Assembly (NCBI GenBank): GCA_023389745.1 | Contig: JAEWED010000103.1 | Location: 1-39,025 of the forward strand | Direction: 5' to 3' | DNA from: Actinomycetes bacterium | Lineage (GTDB): Bacteria; Actinomycetota; Acidimicrobiia; Acidimicrobiales; Microtrichaceae | Length of the DNA stretch: 39,025 bases | Shown here: positions 37,383 through 39,025 of the stretch, one piece after another | Position numbering within the stretch: position 1 is the first letter of the stretch | Layout: each line of letters starts with the position of its first letter | Position numbers and translations under genes: made by a program | Notes under the pieces: generated by a model | Databases searched by the model: none | Seen by the model: only the letters and a program-made list of their open reading frames with translations | Told to the model about the DNA's origin: nothing

Positions 37383-38687
37383 TCAGCCCGCTTCGGAGTG
37401 GGTGACCGCCGCCTCGCCCATCCACTCACGCAGCGTGTTCTTGAGCTTGGTCTGCTGGATGAAGATGTCGTGCTCCGGCGCGACACCGCCCGCCGCCTGC
37501 GGGGCCTTCCAGTAGAAGCTCAGCCACTCCTGCACGCCCGACTGGCCGGCGCGGGCCGCCAGGTCGAGGAACAGGGCGAGGTCGAGCACGATCGGCGCGG
37601 CCAGGATCGAGTCCCGGCACATGAAGTCGACCTTGATCTGCATCGGGTACCCCATCCATCCGTAGATGTCGATGGCGTCCCAACCCTCCTTGTTGTCACC
37701 GCGCGGCGGGTAGTAGTTGATCCGCACCACGTGGTCGATGTTGCCGTAGAGGTCGGGGTACACCTCGGGCTGCAGGATCGTGTCGAGCACGCCGAGCTTC
37801 GAGACCTCCTTGGTCTTGAAGTTCTCGGGGTCGTCGAGCACCTCGCCGTCCCGGTTGCCCAGGATGTTGGTCGAGTACCAGCCGCGGAGGCCGAGCATGC
37901 GGGCCTTGAAGCCCGGCGCCAGGATCGTCTTCATCAGCGTCTGGCCGGTCTTGAAGTCCTTGCCGGTGACCGGCACGCCACGGGCGATCGCGAGCTCCTC
38001 CATGCAGGGCAGGTCGATGCTCAGGTTGGGCGCGCCGTTGGCGAACGGCACCCCGCTGCTCAGGGCGGCGTACACGTAGATCTGGCTCGGCGAGATGTTC
38101 GGATCGTCCGCGCGCAGGCCGGCCTCGAACGACTCGACGGTCTCGTGCACCGCCGTCGGCTCCTGGTACGCCTCGGTCGAACCGCACCACACCATGACCA
38201 GGCGGTCGCACGCGTTCTCGACCCGGAAGTTCTCGATGTCGGCGATCACCTGCTGGGCGAGGTCCCACTTGCTCTCGCCGGTCTTCACGCGGACGCCGTC
38301 GAGCTTCTTCACCCAGCGCTGGTCGAACACGGCCGGCATGGCGTTGATGCCCTCGAGCTCGCCCGACAGCGGCGACAGGTCGCGCTCGTCGAGCACACCG
38401 GCGGTGCGGGCGGCCTCGAGCGCGTTCGGCGAGATCGGGTCCCAGCCGCCGAACACGACGTCGTCGAGGCCTGCGAGCGGCACGAAGTCGCGGATCAGCG
38501 GGTTGCGACCCTCGCTGCGTTCGCCGAGGCGGATGTGGGCCATCTGGGTGAGCGAGCCGATGGGCTTCGCGAGCCCCTTGCGGGTGGCGAGCACTCCGGC
38601 GTAGGCGGTCGAGGCGACGGCGCCCATGCCGGGGGTCAGGATCCCCAGGCGTCCGGCGGCGGGAGCGATCTGCAGCGGTTCAGGCAT
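37383..38687 (-). CDS. ino1: Inositol-3-phosphate synthase
   Basis: The 434-residue protein has an NAD-binding start (LGILTPGMGAVASTAYAGVL), LIRDFVPLAGLDDVVFGGWD, VMVWCGSTEAYQEP, PNLSIDLPCMEELA, GKDFKTGQTLMKTILAPGF, WYSTNILGNRDGEVLDDPENFKTKE (split here: WYSTNILGNRDG and DDPENFKTKE) and VDFMCRDSILAAPIVLDLA. These are the hallmarks of myo-inositol-1-phosphate synthase, which turns glucose 6-phosphate into inositol 3-phosphate for phosphatidylinositol and mycothiol. The ATG at 38687 has a TAGAGT box 8 nt upstream. It follows mazG by 11 bp. Confidence 0.95.
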   Translation of the reverse strand: MPEPLQIAPAAGRLGILTPGMGAVASTAYAGVLATRKGLAKPIGSLTQMAHIRLGERSEGRNPLIRDFVPLAGLDDVVFGGWDPISPNALEAARTAGVLDERDLSPLSGELEGINAMPAVFDQRWVKKLDGVRVKTGESKWDLAQQVIADIENFRVENACDRLVMVWCGSTEAYQEPTAVHETVESFEAGLRADDPNISPSQIYVYAALSSGVPFANGAPNLSIDLPCMEELAIARGVPVTGKDFKTGQTLMKTILAPGFKARMLGLRGWYSTNILGNRDGEVLDDPENFKTKEVSKLGVLDTILQPEVYPDLYGNIDHVVRINYYPPRGDNKEGWDAIDIYGWMGYPMQIKVDFMCRDSILAAPIVLDLALFLDLAARAGQSGVQEWLSFYWKAPQAAGGVAPEHDIFIQQTKLKNTLREWMGEAAVTHSEAG

Positions 38688-38695
38688 GACATGGG

Positions 38696-38701
38696 ACTCT
38701 A
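38696..38701 (-). promoter_or_regulatory. -10 box TAGAGT before inositol-3-phosphate synthase
   Basis: TAGAGT on the minus strand is followed by 8 nt and the ATG at 38687. It overlaps the TAG stop codon of mazG, so the gene could have its own promoter as well as readthrough from mazG. Confidence 0.3.
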
Positions 38702-39025
38702 GGTCCCCGGGCCACCGGCCTCATGTTGACGGACCTGTGCCATGCGGCGGTCCGTGGCCCGGCGCAGTGCGTCCTCCGGATCGACGCCGGCACGCTGCGC
38801 CTCCTGGACCAGGGCGAACAGCTGCTCACCCAGCTGCGCGGCCGGGTCACCAGCCTCCTGGCCGGGACGGGCAGACGTGGCCGGCGGATCTGCGGGCGCG
38901 CCGATCGCCTCGGTCTTGCGCACCACCTTCAGCGCCCGTGCCAGGGCCGGCAGCGTCGTCGGGATGCCGTCGAAGACCGAGTCGCGACCCAGCTCGGCTC
39001 GTTTCCCGTGCTCCCAGTCCGATAC
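38699..39025 (-). CDS. mazG: Nucleoside triphosphate pyrophosphohydrolase MazG, C-terminal part
   Basis: The frame is open from the right edge of the window to the TAG at 38699, giving 109 residues of the C-terminal part; the start is outside. DSVFDGIPTTLPALARALKV and VRKTEAIGAP are typical of the second MazG domain, followed by GEQLFALVQEAQRAGVDPEDALRRATDRR. MazG removes aberrant or regulatory nucleoside triphosphates. It lies directly upstream of the inositol-phosphate synthase gene on the same strand. Confidence 0.93.
   Translation of the reverse strand, partial: VSDWEHGKRAELGRDSVFDGIPTTLPALARALKVVRKTEAIGAPADPPATSARPGQEAGDPAAQLGEQLFALVQEAQRAGVDPEDALRRATDRRMAQVRQHEAGGPGT

Noticed and set aside
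1..39025. CRISPR arrays
   Set aside because: The only regularly spaced repeats (15, 17 and 22 bp) are directly adjacent without unique spacers, and no cas gene is present.

Overview
The window is high-GC DNA that I read as actinobacterial, probably an uncultured or little-studied lineage near Acidimicrobiia (inference). The evidence is the block enolase / FtsB-DivIC / DUF501 / Ppx-GppA, a mycothiol-linked DinB-type enzyme next to inositol-phosphate synthase, two bacterial P450s, TetR regulators with an MMPL transporter, and many genes whose start codon lies 6-9 nt after a TANNNT -10 box (leaderless mRNAs).

Layout. 1-4.6 kb: 5' part of a MalT-like ATPase regulator, small hypothetical genes, a YrhK-like membrane protein, an ArsR repressor and a membrane protein. 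4.6-9.5 kb: TetR and MMPL transporter, divergent around a palindromic operator; P450 with its own TetR; a perfect-stem hairpin separates the convergent MMPL and P450 genes. 9.6-11.9 kb: SAM methyltransferase and a GT39-like membrane glycosyltransferase.

11.98-16.28 kb: a compact genomic island, the most interesting part. A complete tRNA-Leu(UAA) gene lies at the right end. An exact 47-bp copy of its 3' part lies at the left end, 36 bp after the glycosyltransferase stop. This is the signature of site-specific integration into a tRNA gene. Inside are an HNH protein, a 676-residue GNAT-PIN-(GNAT-like)-(PUA-like) fusion protein, and an ASCH-domain protein coupled to it by an ATGA overlap. No integrase is present. 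I propose that the fusion protein and the ASCH protein form an undescribed RNA-targeting defence or toxin-antitoxin-like system.

16.3-25.4 kb: two hypothetical genes; four 22-bp direct repeats in a divergent promoter region; an SsuD-like flavin monooxygenase with a class I glutamine amidotransferase; an alpha/beta hydrolase; an MFS transporter; an acyltransferase/epimerase pair like mycobacterial Rv0502/Rv0501; and a GT4 glycosyltransferase. 25.4-30 kb: enoyl-CoA hydratase, RimJ/L-type GNAT, and the overlapping eno-ftsB-DUF501-ppx operon.

30.1-39 kb: an OafA-like acyltransferase with an SGNH domain, a 2-kb segment of small hypothetical genes bracketed by two copies of a ~170-bp palindromic (MITE/REP-like) repeat, a second P450 divergent from a trans-aconitate-type methyltransferase, a mycothiol-dependent isomerase-family protein, inositol-3-phosphate synthase and the 3' end of mazG. 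In many actinobacteria mazG lies close to eno; here about 8.7 kb separates them.

All family assignments come from reading motifs. No searches or computations were run.
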